From: Talpa occidentalis
Lineage: Eukaryota; Chordata; Mammalia; Eulipotyphla; Talpidae
NCBI RefSeq assembly: GCF_014898055.3
Contig: NW_023601104.1
Coordinates: forward strand, 40,860,210 to 40,924,209
Length of the DNA stretch: 64,000 nucleotides
Direction: 5' to 3'
This document shows, in pieces, positions 1 through 11,160 of this stretch. Each line of letters starts with the position of its first letter. Within the stretch, counting starts at the first letter, position 1. The notes beneath the pieces were generated by a model. It did not search any database, was not told the origin of the DNA, and worked only from the letters and a program-made list of their open reading frames with translations. A program made the translations under genes and the position numbers.

Positions 1-8
1 GCAGAATA

Positions 9-55
9 TGTGGTTTCCAAGCCGTTAGAGCTTGGGTTATCTGTGTCTGTTATCA
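9..55 (+). promoter_or_regulatory. Probable core of the TCR delta enhancer (E-delta)
   Basis: A tight cluster of lymphoid transcription-factor sites sits at the very start of the window: a RUNX/core site TGTGGTTT at 9-16, a MYB site CCGTTA (reverse of TAACGG) at 22-27, and GATA sites TTATCT at 38-43 and TTATCA at 50-55. The delta enhancer of human and mouse lies between TRDJ3 and TRDC. Its essential element is a closely spaced RUNX core plus MYB pair, followed by a GATA element. Position (1.8 kb upstream of TRDC exon 1), order and spacing all agree. The enhancer probably continues upstream of base 1. No reporter evidence can be read from sequence alone. Confidence 0.7.
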
Positions 56-1831
56 GTGGCTTCAGCTAAGTCAGGAAGCAGCAATGAAGATTTTCTCAGG
101 TAGGCCGAGAGTAGGTTACAGTAGGGTACTTTGGAAAAATCCCCAATTCCCCTCTTTTACAGGGCTTAAGCCAAAAATATAAGGAACCAGATTCTTAGGA
201 ATAAGTTTCCTTCCTCGGTGACCTGAACAGAACCCAGTCTTTTAGCTGAAGTTCATAGAAGGAAAAAAAAAAAAAATGGATTCTCATGATGGTGGTGAGA
301 AAGGCCTTCTCTGGATAGCTGATCCCAAGGAAAACCCTGATCAGCTATGTCCACCTACTAAGTGCTGATCAACAGGAATTTCCTGATGAGGAATCATTCC
401 TTCTCAACCAGATATAACCTACTGAGTTGGTTATAGCTCTATGCTCATGAGCTTCATATTTTAAGTCCAAATTCAGATTCACGATGGAGCATTAGAAAAA
501 TCATTTCATTTACACATGTGTTAACAAGACTTTTGTTTCATGATGCCTTATGTCTTTACTGTAGACCATAGTAAATACCCACAAAGCTCCTTCTGCAATA
601 TCCTCTGCCTCAGTCCCAGCTCCTAATCTAGAAACAACCCTGAACTTAGAGTTTTAGGCTTTCCCAACCCAGCTTGCAAACACACCCAGTCATTCTCAAG
701 CAGATTCCCAGCCCCATCTGTTATTTTACCAACAGTCCCAAGGACACAGGCAACATGGATGCAAAAATATATACTGTAATTCAACATATTGAATTCACCT
801 AAGTTTTAAATACATAAGCAATTAGTATTGAGAATCAGCAGTTAAACTTATAATTTGAAATATATCCAGAACACCATCCACAGGTTGGATGTGATTTCAG
901 GTATTCACAGAGCTCCCTTTTTTTTAGTAGTTATTTGGAGAGAGTCTGAGAATCCAAGTCTCCATAGACACAGAATTTGTCACAATTCAGAAAGTTCAAT
1001 AAGGCGCAATGGGAAAGAATTATTCTACTTCCCTGAAAGCTTCAAAAGGTTTTGGTTTTAAGGAAGGGAAAAAATACATATGCAGAGCAGCAGATAGATG
1101 ATTGTCCAAGATAGATGATAGGCATGGAAGGAAAGAGACCAGGGGGAGACCCAATTATTGAAACAACTCTGCTTAAAATAAAACAGGTTTCATGCCTATA
1201 TGGCCTTTCTGAAATGATAGTTGTTGTTCCCAGATTAAAGATTCAAAGGGAATTATAGGGTAGATTCTGCCAAAAAGAATAAGTATTCACTTAAAGAAGG
1301 AAAGACAGATACCTTCCAGCCCATAAAGTGGGGAGGGCACTCTGCAGTGACCCCAACACTACTGTTGTTGGAGAGTAGGCCTTCTCAGACCCTTACCTCT
1401 TTAATAGACATAATGCAAAGCATGAGCGCCTGCTCTCGTCTCCTGCCAAGAGCTCATGCGTTTCAAATAAACCAAGTGATGCAAACAGATATTCAACCTG
1501 ACTTCAGTTGTCCAGTGGATTGAATCATGAACAAGAATCATTGAAATTCAGATAATGATCTAGAAACTCCTTTGTGGTTGCTCTTTTCCATCTCTGTTCT
1601 CAGCCATATCTCTCAGTTACTACTAACTGGAAATCAAACTGACTGCCTTCCATTTCTGCTCCTTTTGGTCATATCCTTTCACGGAGGTGCTAACCAGCCC
1701 AGGTCACTAACACAATGCAAGAAGATCTGGATTGTGGTGTTTGACCCTAGAGGAACAGTGGTTGACATCATTGTTTAATTCTCACACCTTGTGGATGATC
1801 ATCTCACAAAATAAATTGATTATATTTGCAG
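56..1831. other. Non-coding stretch upstream of TRDC
   Basis: This is the 3' part of the intron that separates the delta J segments (outside the window) from TRDC. I see no J segment, RSS or conserved reading frame in it. The sequence ends in a pyrimidine-poor tract and a TTTGCAG splice acceptor at 1825-1831. Confidence 0.6.
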
Positions 1832-2101
1832 AAAATCAGCCGATTTCCAAGCCATCTGTTTTTGTCATGAAAAATAAAACACACTTCGCTTGCCTGGTGA
1901 AGGATTTCTATCCCAAGGCTATACAGGTCGAGTTCCAACCGAATATAAAAACATTTGACACTGCTGTCACCCTCAACTCCAAAGGGAGGTACGATGCTGT
2001 CAAGATTGGCCACTCTGAAGATAAACCTTCAGTGACATGTTCAGTTAAACACAACCAAGAAATTATAAATTCCACTGAGAATCTGGAGACAGATTCTTCG
2101 G
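1832..2101 (+). CDS. TRDC: TRDC exon 1: constant Ig domain of the TCR delta chain
   Basis: This exon encodes the extracellular C-type immunoglobulin domain of the T-cell receptor delta chain. It follows a TTTGCAG acceptor, starts in phase 2 (two bases completing the J codon), holds 89 codons and ends with one base before a GTAGGT donor at 2102. The reading contains KPSVFVMKN and ACLVKDFYPK, hallmarks of mammalian C-delta. The two Ig-fold cysteines are in ACLVK and VTCSVKH. N-glycosylation sequons are visible at NKT (after VMK) and NST (after EII). No internal stop or frameshift is present. Identity is clear by recognition of human TRDC. The strand matches the TRAJ cluster downstream and is opposite to TRDV3. 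Confidence 0.96.
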
Positions 2102-2512
2102 GTAGGTCCCATCTGACCACAAGAGACTGTGGGGGAGGGAAATGGGAGTTGGAGATGCAAACTCTTACCATGGGGTCACACTGAAACAAGACTTAGCCCC
2201 ACTGTTGCCCGCCATTGACTGGGCCTTGCACTCTGCGTCCCTGAGCTGGAATTCAAGATAAAGTCCATCTTTCATCCCCATCTCTCTTCTTCGCCACCAC
2301 TGTCTCCTTCATACTAGTGGATTTCCATGAGTAGGCTCTAGGCTTGTTGTAAATCTCCATGCAGTCTAATGCCATAACAAAGGCCATGGGGTTAAAAATC
2401 CTACCTTTCCCTACTCAATTACTTATCCTAAAATCTCGTCCAATTTTAAAATCTGAAATCCTCTGAGCCTCCCGTTTGCCAATATAACTCTAACTGCCAC
2501 TGTTTGTTCCAG

Positions 2513-2632
2513 GTCCTCTAAAATCACAGTCTACAGATAAAAATCAAACTCCAGGGCCTGCAAATACACAGAACATTACAGAGTCTAAAAACGAAGGAGA
2601 GCAAACATCAGGGGGCCACAATAAACCTAAAG
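2513..2632 (+). CDS. TRDC: TRDC exon 2: connecting peptide, expanded and cysteine-free
   Basis: This exon encodes the hinge-like connecting peptide between the Ig domain and the membrane. It lies between a TTGTTCCAG acceptor (ends 2512) and a GTTAGT donor (2633), and keeps phase with exons 1 and 3. The 120 bases give about 40 residues, beginning GPLKSQSTDKNQTPGPANTQ and ending SGGHNKPK. The human exon is about 22 residues and ends SCHKPK, whose cysteine forms the disulfide to the gamma chain. Here the aligned position is glycine and no cysteine occurs anywhere in the exon. Two extra N-glycosylation sequons (NQT, NIT) are present. The exon boundaries are firm; the functional consequence is inference. 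Confidence 0.9.
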
Positions 2633-2975
2633 GTTAGTTGAAATCAAAAGACCAACTTCAGAATGGAGGGTTAAAGCAAGCTCTGTAATTGTCATAGAGG
2701 TGGTCAAAAATCATCAGATTTCAAAAGAAAATAAAACTGTACTGGAGCCCGGCTGGCTTCTTCTGACCCCCACAGAGCCTGCGAGTGTGGGTTTGCAAAG
2801 CCTGCCCTGCTGGGTGTGAGCAGCAGCTGCGGGTCTCTGGGGGTATCAACACCATGTGGGGCTTCTGGGCCTGGAGAATTAATGGCAATTCAGACCACTT
2901 GATTCAGTGTTGTGAGTCCAATTTCTGGAAGGGAATTTAGCCTCCTTCTTAAGTCACCATCTTCACTCTTGTCAG

Positions 2976-3095
2976 CCACAGTCTATCCCGAGAAGGTGAA
3001 CACGATGTCCCTCACGGTGCTGGGGCTCAGGATGTGGTTTGCCAAGAGTGTCGCCATCAATGTCTTTCTGACTGCCAAGTTATTCTTCTTCTAAG
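2976..3095 (+). CDS. TRDC: TRDC exon 3: transmembrane segment, short tail and stop
   Basis: This exon encodes the membrane anchor of the delta chain. The acceptor CTTGTCAG ends at 2975. The reading starts ATVYPEKVN, continues MSLTVLGLRMWFAKSVAIN and ends LTAKLFFF before TAA at 3092-3094. One further base precedes the GTAAG donor at 3096, so the terminal 3'UTR is on another exon, as in human TRDC. The basic residues R (in LGLRMW) and K (in FAKSV) within the hydrophobic span are the ones that pair with acidic residues of CD3 and are conserved here. The cytoplasmic tail is only a few residues. Confidence 0.95.
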
Positions 3096-4210
3096 GTAAG
3101 AATGAACTGCTTTTTATTCCTGCCTCCACCCAAACTCTGCAGAATGTGGGGAAATGGAGTTTAAGAATGGTAGGAGATCAAGAAGACAAACACAAAGAGA
3201 TATTACAAATGAATGGGGTGGGCCTCATATGCTCAACATAACATCATCTCCTGTGACCCTTTTATTTCAACCCAGACTCTAACCCACCATGTCACATAAT
3301 GTAATAGTAGCCAATGGCCCTTACCCGGCCCCAGAAGCTAAAACACTGGAACTAAACAGGAAAAAAAAAATTTTTTTTTCTTTGCTATTTTGTTTATCTG
3401 GCCAGAGAACTATGGGTTATTTGAAAGAGTCTCAGTAAAACTTCACCTGAAGAATATTTAGGAGTAGAACCTGTCTTTGTCCAGACACAGGGGATGCCAG
3501 CTCCAATCCTTAATCACAGCCCTGCCATGTGGAGTCCAGCCTACTTAAAGGATGAACCTACACCCCCATTAGTAGTGAACAGCCACTACCAACTACTTGA
3601 AATGCCTACAAATTCAGGCATTAGTTACCTGTCTGTTACTGGCGTTCCCTCTTGGGGTCATCTTAAATATGAAATTTGAACCAGGGACTAGGTTTACCCA
3701 GGAAGTTCCTTCCAATGCTCCACAGTCCTGGCTTCTGATCTAGAAAAAACCCTGAGCTTCATGACCTGCAATGTGCTGTATGTTGGACTGATCCAACCCG
3801 GCCTGCAAGCATACCTATCCTTCCCAAACAGGCACCCAGCCCCACCCAGGAGGCTGCACAGACAAAGCATGACAGCAGGAGTCAGAAGACCTGGCTTTTA
3901 TTCCTGACTTTGTCACCAACTGTCTCTATGACCTTAGCTAGTTTCACCTGTCTGGACCTGGGTTTTGCACCTATAAAACAAAGGAATTAAGAATGACTGA
4001 AGGAGAGCAAGTGGGTTTTAAGACTTGTCCCAAATCAATAAGCTGACGCTGACTAGCTGAACTACTGCCACATGCAGGAAGGAAACGTGCCACAGATCAT
4101 AATGTCCACAGGGCACCGGCCATCCCCAGACCACGTGGCCACTGTGGTGCCTCCCAGCACTGAGTATCGAGGATTCCAGGACAACTTTAATGGTTTTCCT
4201 TCACTTGCAG
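3096..4210 (+). other. TRDC intron 3, containing a MIR-like repeat
   Basis: This is the intron between the stop-codon exon and the 3'UTR exon of TRDC. About 3868-4005 reads like a MIR element (ancient SINE) in sense orientation, recognisable by 'gacctggcttttattcctga' and 'ctatgaccttagctag'. Nothing else is recognisable. The acceptor TTCACTTGCAG ends at 4210. Confidence 0.5.
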
Positions 4211-4800
4211 GCTGAGTGGCATGGGGAGGCCACATTCCCTGAGAACAGCCAAAGGCCTGCAGAGGTGTTGTCTCCTAGGCTTCTGACGTCTCACAGATTC
4301 AAGTCAACCCTCCCAGCCTTGCTTAAATGGCTACTACACAAGCAGTGTTCCTTTGAAGGTGACAAAGCCAGCTCATCCTCCAGCCCGGCTGAAAGACAAA
4401 GGTCCTATGGGCCCACCTGCTTTAAATGCTGCTTTATAAAAAGACGTAGATATATAAAAGGGCACAGGACTCTTTTTTAATTCCTGCAACTGATTACTTT
4501 GAAAATAATGTTTTGTTCCTTTAACTTTCTTTGCCTCCAGAAACAGCAATTTCGAGCCAACAGCTTTCCAGTTCCATCCTCCAAAAGGAAAACGGGCCCT
4601 GGGGAAAGGGGGCAGAACTCCTGTGCCAAAACATGAAAGGCTCTGCTCCACCCAGCACTAGCTTTGCCCCAACCTGCCATTCTCATCCCACCCTCTTTGG
4701 GGCTCATCCCAGCCTGCATTGCACCCCAGAATACTCCAGATTTGATCAGGGAGTGGGGTGGGAGGCAGATGACACAAGAACACTTTCCTAACACTTTGCA
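4211..4800 (+). other. TRDC: TRDC exon 4: 3' untranslated exon (3' end uncertain)
   Basis: Joining exon 3 (ending TAAG) to base 4211 (GCTGAGTGGCATG...) gives a sequence that agrees closely with my recollection of the human TRDC 3'UTR. That includes the stretches 'caaaggc', 'cagctcatcctccagc' and 'gaaaataatgttttgttcc' (4500-4518). The start at the splice acceptor is well supported. I could not find a canonical AATAAA signal downstream, so the end given here is arbitrary. Confidence 0.6.
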
Positions 4801-7575
4801 AACAAAATGACATGTGATTTCCCTACTACTGTTCAAGCAGCCGATGGGGGTTTTTTAATCTCACCTGAAATGCCATGATACTCTCCAGAAATACACTGCT
4901 TTCTGTTAATTGACGTAACAGAAATGAATCGACTCCCTCTAAGTCCCAGCAATATACTGAAGGCACATAGGTGAGTAAAACAAGGACCACCCTTTGAAGG
5001 AGTCACCAAGCCTGTGTTTTTGGAGGGAGGGATGAGAATGAGACCCTCACTCCCCTGGGAGTGATTCTGGCCTGGGTATCTAGACCTGAGGCATTTGCGG
5101 TCACCGCCTCTTGCCTGGCCTTGGGTGTTCATGGCTTTCTCCTCTGAAGCTGTCTGCTGCATGTGTTAAAGTGCACTGTTCATCTCACCCTGGGCCTGCT
5201 CATTGCGGAAAAGTGGGCGCATGCACTCGCTGTTAGTCAGACCAAAGCCAGAGCTTAAAGGTCATACCGCAGCTTTCTGAGCCCCCAGCCTACAGGTCTC
5301 CTGCATGTTTGGGGACGCAGCACCCTCCCCCACCCTGTTTCCTGCTGTTGTTGCTGCTGCTATAGCAGTAACAGCAGCCACACTCCCGGTGTGGCCTGTG
5401 CACTCTGTTGCTCTCACCTCAGCAAGCCCACAGCTTTTTCCGGGGGCACCCGCTCCGGCAGCAGAGCCCTAGCAACCCAGTATTGTGGTTTCCTCAGCAC
5501 CTATATGGGGTGTCAGCAGGGGCTTATGAGTTTACAAGTGAGAGAGAACCCTCAGCAACAGCTCCCCCTGCCCTGCTGTTGTCCGCTGCAAACTCCCGTC
5601 TCAAGTCTTCACAGCCCAAACCAAAGACAGGAGAGAAGAGTTATAAGCCCCTGGTTTAGGGTAACTTGATAGGCAAGCCCAGTCCCCCCAGGGGAAAACA
5701 AAAGATTCCATACAGTTTCGCTGGGTATGAGTAAAGAATGCCTGTTTCCAGAACACTGGTATCTGTTACCTTGGGTCATGTTGGAATGTTTATCTGAAGT
5801 GGCCAAGAACAAAAAGATCACATCCTCGTTTTTTCAAATGGAAAAAAAAATGTTCCCCTCAGAAAGGTATTATGTGCCATGTCCAAAGTCATTCTGCGAG
5901 GCAGGGGCCTTGCGAGGAGCAGGACCTAGTTACCAGCGTTCCTTCTGTGAGAGCACACTGCAAGCCTCAGATGAGGAAAAGGTATGGATTTCAAGTTCAG
6001 AGCCTTAACCCCAGCGTTGTCCTCCACTTAGCGAATGAAGCAGCCACCTTCTGGCCACTTTGATCACCAGAAAAAGGCATCCTTGTGCATCGCAGAACTT
6101 GAATTTCTTCACCCTAAAGGACCCTCCAGAAAAAATTTAAGATGGTAGATGGGACTGTGGCTGCCTTCGGGTCTGAGGAACTTGGGGGCTGGTACTGTGG
6201 ATGCAAATGTTCCAGAACTTTCACATGGCAGCTATCACTTAAAGCCCATGAGGACCTTGAGGGGGGTCTCCAGGAGAAGGTCATACACACAGTGGGCCAT
6301 GGATCAGAAACCCCAGGGGGCGTGGGCAAATGGGCTTGGGCAAATGACTCACCCATTTTCTTACCATCACCCATTTTCTTACCATCTTCTCTGTGGGACT
6401 GCTCTTCACTGCCTCTTTTAAAGCCCAGATAAACAGCTGCCCTTACTGCTAAAGCCTCCTGGGCTGCGGATGCACAAAGAGCTCTGGATATGCCTCACTG
6501 CACCCGGACTCTGCCATTAACCAAGTCTCTGACCTTGGGAGTGACCCTTGATTCTTTGGCTTCAGCGTATTTCCTATCAAATAATCACTCCCACTCCTTC
6601 TATCTCTAAGATTAGATCTAATGATGTTAACAGTTGTTTTACAGAAGATAATTCAGTAGAAGTAGAGGAAGGAGGGACAATTCCAGGGCTGAGGGTGTTT
6701 CTATTTTGACATCACATCATTGGTTTCCCTGGAGGTAATTATTTCCCCCAGAGACAACAGTGAGCTCCAGAGTCAGGCACTTTGAAGCTGGGGTTCAGGG
6801 ATTCACAACTTTCTGGGAGTAACACAAGGCTCTCCAGTGAAGGAATATTGTTCTCCAAGTAAAGTAAATCAAATGGAGGTGTCAAAGGGTGTCCAGGAGA
6901 AATAAGGTAGCTATACAAAAAGTGGTAGAAAAAAAGGAAATCGGGGAAATTATTTCAAGTAAATAACTTTGTGTCCAATTTGATTCTTCTTAATTTTTAT
7001 TGAGGTGACACTGGTTTATAACTGTACACAAATTTCAGGTGAGCTGCATCACGAATCCACCTCTGTGTATAATGTTCCCCCCCACTAAGGGTCTCTCCAC
7101 CCTTCACCAATAATAATTGACCTTTTTTTAATCCAATTTACTCGGTCTTCTTCCTTTCTTTGTGTCCTGTCTGATTCTTAAAAGGAAAACAGAACCAATT
7201 CACAAAAGTAGATAAAAGATGAACACAAAAATATCTGCCGACCTCTCCTTAGATGGCGCTTCACCTGCACCATCTGATGCCCTCATGGCACACGATCACA
7301 CACCTGTGTCAGGCGTGACCTGGGCCCAGGGACACAAGACCGTACTCCCTCACACCCCAGCTCTCCCTCATGCAAGGGCCCACTGAGTCAGCCGTGGGAA
7401 GATGCACTGCTCCTTGGGAAGCCAGGGTGCACCCCAATGTGACCTGGCCTCTGATTATTCAGCAGACACACTAGGGCGCCTCTAAAGGCCAGGCTGGAGC
7501 TCAAAACAACTAGGAAGGACGTCAGGTCCGAGGCTGTGGGCTGCCCTGAGAAGTGACTCTGCAGGCTGGGCCTGG
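4801..7575. other. Intergenic region between TRDC and TRDV3
   Basis: I recognise no gene here. About 6985-7150 is the 3' end of an L1 element in antisense ('tttttattgaggtgacactgg'). Short open frames occur but have no family resemblance. Confidence 0.5.
6985..7150 (-). mobile_element. L1 3'-end fragment (antisense)
   Basis: The text 'tttttattgaggtgacactgg' followed by 'tttataactgtacacaaatttc' is the typical reverse complement of a mammalian L1 3' terminus. Only the terminal 3'UTR portion is present. Boundaries are approximate. Confidence 0.5.
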
Positions 7576-7614
7576 GGTTTGTGTGTAGACTTCCTGGGCA
7601 CCTGGGCCACCGTG
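7576..7614 (-). other. 23-RSS of TRDV3
   Basis: Read on the - strand, the V coding end is followed by heptamer CACGGTG (7614-7608), a 23-base spacer (7607-7585) and nonamer ACACAAACC (7584-7576). This is a correct 23-bp signal for a V segment. It pairs with 12-bp signals under the 12/23 rule. The heptamer differs from CACAGTG at one non-critical position. Confidence 0.92.
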
Positions 7615-8185
7615 GGAGCTCAAGGCACAGTAGTAAGTGGCACTGTCTCCAGTCTCTGCTGGTGAGACCACCAAGTGGAAGGTTCTCCTCGTTCTACTGT
7701 GCTGCACAGAAAACCGACCCCCAGTAAAATCTGCATCATAGAATTTAATGTTATCCCTGTAAAGGACAAACTCTAAGGAATGACCTGCCCTTATTTGGTA
7801 CCAGTATAAGTCTGGGTTTGACAGTTCGGTTTCATAAGTGCAGGCCAGTGTCCCCTCACTGCCAACCACCACTGTACAGATCAGGGAGCTCTGGGTCACT
7901 TTGTCACACAACACGGCCTGATCTGTGGAAAGAAAAAATGAGAAAATAGTGAAATCCTGTTCTCCATAGGCAGTGGGTCAAGCACAGCTCCACCCATGAG
8001 TCACCCAAAGAGCAGAGGCAGGAGAGGGCACAGAAGTCAAAGGGGGAGAATAACCAGTAAGCCAAGTATGCAGGAGAGGGAGGCCAAGGCTTCAGCATCA
8101 GAGAAAGAGAAATGTGAGAGAGGAAAGCAAACAAATGAATGCACTTACAAAAACACAAGAGGCCAAAGCCCACAACCAGAATCAT
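7615..8185 (-). CDS. TRDV3: TRDV3 variable gene (inverted, downstream of TRDC)
   Basis: This is the TCR delta variable segment 3. L-part1 starts with ATG at 8185 (MILVVGFGLLCF) and ends at 8149 before a GTAAGT donor. The V exon runs 7922-7615 after a TTTCCACAG acceptor and reads YQAVLCDKVTQSS onward. The landmarks of a working V domain are present: first cysteine in LACTYE, tryptophan in LYWYQIR, and DSATYYCALSS with the second cysteine at the end. There is no stop or frameshift. The match to human TRDV3 (CDKVTQSS..., SNPDL, ADFT-GRFSV) is strong. Inverted placement 3' of TRDC is the conserved mammalian arrangement; joining requires inversion rather than deletion. It looks functional. Confidence 0.95.
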
Positions 8186-8304
8186 CTTCTTTTGTATCAG
8201 GGGAGAGGAGATCGAATAAAACAAGATTCCTGAGGCCTCTGAGACCACCTTTGGCTTCTGACAGGAAGGAGAGGGGAGGGAAATGAGAGGAGACAGGCAG
8301 CCCT

Positions 8305-8320
8305 GAGCGTCACGTGATCG
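8305..8320 (-). promoter_or_regulatory. Candidate TRDV3 promoter element (CACGTG E-box / CRE-like)
   Basis: About 125 bases upstream of the TRDV3 start codon lies the palindrome TCACGTGA (8310-8317) next to a CGTCA (8308-8312). Such E-box/CRE-type sites are common in TCR V promoters. The position is suitable, but I have no comparison to prove function. Confidence 0.4.
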
Positions 8321-11160
8321 AATTAGCTGTGGCTCTCAGAGACAAATGCTTCCAGCTCAGAAACTGCTGTTGTTATTTTGGTCCTCAATTCATCTTGAAC
8401 TAATACTTTGGTAAAACACAACAAAAATGAATTACTTTAAAAGAGAGAGAAAAAAAAAAACCAGAAATAGAAACTGCCAACACAATGATCACATGCCGAG
8501 ATATCAAATTGCTGTCGAATGACTTACCCTGGTGTCCCCACCCACTGGGCGCAGTCCTCCATCACGCTGGCACCACAGCACCTAGGGCAGCTGCAGCCCT
8601 GCAGCAAACGAGATCCACGCGTGAGGGCTTCAGACTAGTCTCTTCCTCCCGCATGTCAAGGAGGGAAAGCACTGAACAAGGTTGATTGTACAACTTCTCC
8701 GAGGCCTGAATCCTAGAAATCTATTTCTGATGGCTGAGGGGGCCTGATCCCAAGTGCTTACTGCAGTTGACACAGCGTGACTTCCCAGCTCTCATTAGGC
8801 ACTTTGCACATGCTTGGTTCCAGCTGGAAAATTCTGCACCTGAGCAGAGCTGCCAATGCAGGAACTGCCAGGAGTGGGTTACAAGCTCCTGGGAGAGTGC
8901 CCACTGTGGGCCCTGGGGCCTAGAGTGGCTGGAGACCCCGAGGCCAGCCCCTCCCTGACACACACCATATGAATATTGTTTACCTGAATATTGTTTGCAA
9001 TTAATATTGTTTGTCATATCCAGGATATGACAAAAGTTGGGAGGTTCTGTCCTAAGAAATAGTAGACTGACTAACTCACATCCCCAAACCTAGGAATGTT
9101 TCTAGGAGGCCCGTTGTTGCCCGTCTCCCCTACATCCAATTCAGCAGCAAGTACCATCATTTCTACCATGAAATCTGTCCCCAGTGCATCTCCTCTCCAT
9201 CCCCACTGCCACCTGCTCCTACAAACCCTATCACCTCCGGTCAGAACCACTCGATGACCCCCTAACAGGACTTCCCTGCACAATCTCTTTGCCTGGTCTT
9301 TATAAAATGTAAATGAGATGATGCTGGCTGGACTCCCCTTCCTGGGTCTGTGACCCCAGCATGTGGTCTGGCTGCTGCTCTCCCTCCAGCCACAGCCCTC
9401 CCTTGCTCTCCCCCTCCCCATCAGCCTCTGTGGCCTTGGTTTTGGTCCTCTATCTGCCGCATTGTTCCAGCCACCTGAAACTCTAGACCAGTTTTCCATA
9501 AATCTTAGCTCAAAAAGGCTTTCCCTGGTCATTCCAAATAAATCAGATCCCCAAACCTCACCCCAGCCAACCAGTCACCCTTGTTTATTCTCTGTTTTAC
9601 TTTTTCTCACAATATTTGAAATCATTGGATTTATACACATTTATTGTCTCTCCCATCTCACCCTCTTACACACACACACACACCATTTTATCACTGTCAT
9701 TTTTTATCTTTTCACTGGTAACTCCCCAGTCCCTGAAGACTGGGGACATACTAGACAAGCAATATTTGTGGGGAAAAGATATGCAATATTCTCCACTTAA
9801 AACGCAGCATCTGCATGGAGAAGTTTTCCAGATTTAGTAAATAAAAATACAGGATACCCAGTTAAGTTTACATTTCAAACGAGCAATTTTATTCATATTT
9901 GGGACATATTTTTTCATTGTTTACCTGAATTTCAAATGTCACTGGGCATTTTGTTCTTTATCTGGCAGCCCCAGACACAGAGAAAATACCAAAAGTGAAC
10001 CCCAGACAGTCCAAAATCCCACCACGAGCACCCAGAGCCCTGGCTGTGGAAGAGGAAGCTGCCAGCAGCCTGGTTGCCCACCCACACAGCTGCTGCCCAG
10101 CTTGCACTGCCGCCTGCTGGCAGCTGAACCCAGCAAACACCCAGCCCTTTGCTAGCTGGAGGCCATCTCAGGACACCCACATCTCCAAAGCCCTGAGCTC
10201 TTCTCAGTCCCTATCCAGCCTCCTGGTGTCTGTCCCTGCTCTAAAGGTGTTGACCACACAGGCTGATATTTATTAGAGAGCTGGGGGAGGGGAGGAGGGA
10301 GCTGTGGTAAATCAAGTAAAAGGGTCAGCTGATTGGTGAAGCATGGGACTAGACATTTAGTCATGAATATCATGTGTATACACAGGTGTTGATTTACAGT
10401 GCTGACCACCTAAAACCTATATCACGGTATATACCGATGTTACTGTAACTTAAAAATGTTTTTAAATAAAGGAACTGAGTGCTCTCTTCCGGTTATAAGC
10501 AATACCAGTTTCAAACTAAACTGCTAGTCCTCTTCTGGCTCCCCATCCTCAATGACATCTGGCCACAGCAGAGACCAGAGGGCCTAACGGACCCTCACCT
10601 GGAGGGATCACACCTGCTCCCCACTGTGTCACACAGGAGGTTCAGACCCTGGCAGCCCTTTGGCCTGGCTTCACTTGACCAACCCATCCCCATCCCCAGC
10701 AGTGTCCATCCAACAGAGGCACCCCTCTGGAAAGGGCAGGAGCTTCTCAGTACCAGCTCAGCTCAGTGGCTGGTGGGGGGCTGTCACGGACAATAGCAGG
10801 GTGATCTCAGCAGGGGCTGGGTGGGGGAAGGTGGAGAGATGTTGGTCAAAGGGCACAAACTTCCAGTCATAAGATTAACAAGCTCTGAGACACTAATGTA
10901 CAGAATGGTAACTATAGTTAGTACCATGTTCTATGCTCAAAAGTTGCTGAGAGAAAATCTTAGCTGCGCCTACCACAAAAAAGAAATGGTGAAGACTTGA
11001 CATGGTGGGGGTGCCAGTTATTGTGAAAGTGGCATCATTTTGCAACATATATAAATTTATCAAGCAATCATATTCTATGCCTTAAACTTATGCAATGATA
11101 TCTAGATAAAAGTGGGAAAATTAATTTTTCACTAAAAATAAAGGAATGGGATTTAGGGGG
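8321..11160. other. Intergenic region between TRDV3 and the TRAJ cluster, part 1
   Basis: No gene is recognised. About 10862-11110 is a sense L1 3' end ('gtacagaatggtaactatag', 'atgccttaaacttatgcaat'). Part of 10320-10475 looks similar in kind. A short CA repeat lies near 9669-9683. Several open frames of 60-150 codons have no resemblance to known proteins. Confidence 0.45.
10862..11110 (+). mobile_element. L1 3'-UTR fragment (sense)
   Basis: The phrases 'aatggtaactatagttag' and 'gccttaaacttatgcaatga' are typical of the end of mammalian L1 3'UTRs in sense orientation. It is 5' truncated and carries no ORF2. Limits are approximate. Confidence 0.45.

Noticed and set aside
1..1831. Possible TRDJ segment upstream of TRDC
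   Set aside because: No FGxG with 12-RSS found; the delta J segments should lie upstream of the enhancer, outside the window.
4801..6500. Poly(A) signal for TRDC
   Set aside because: I could not find a canonical AATAAA in a suitable place, so the 3' end was left open.
9071..9532. 153-codon open frame on the - strand
   Set aside because: No family resemblance and overlapped by a similarly long frame on the other strand; chance.
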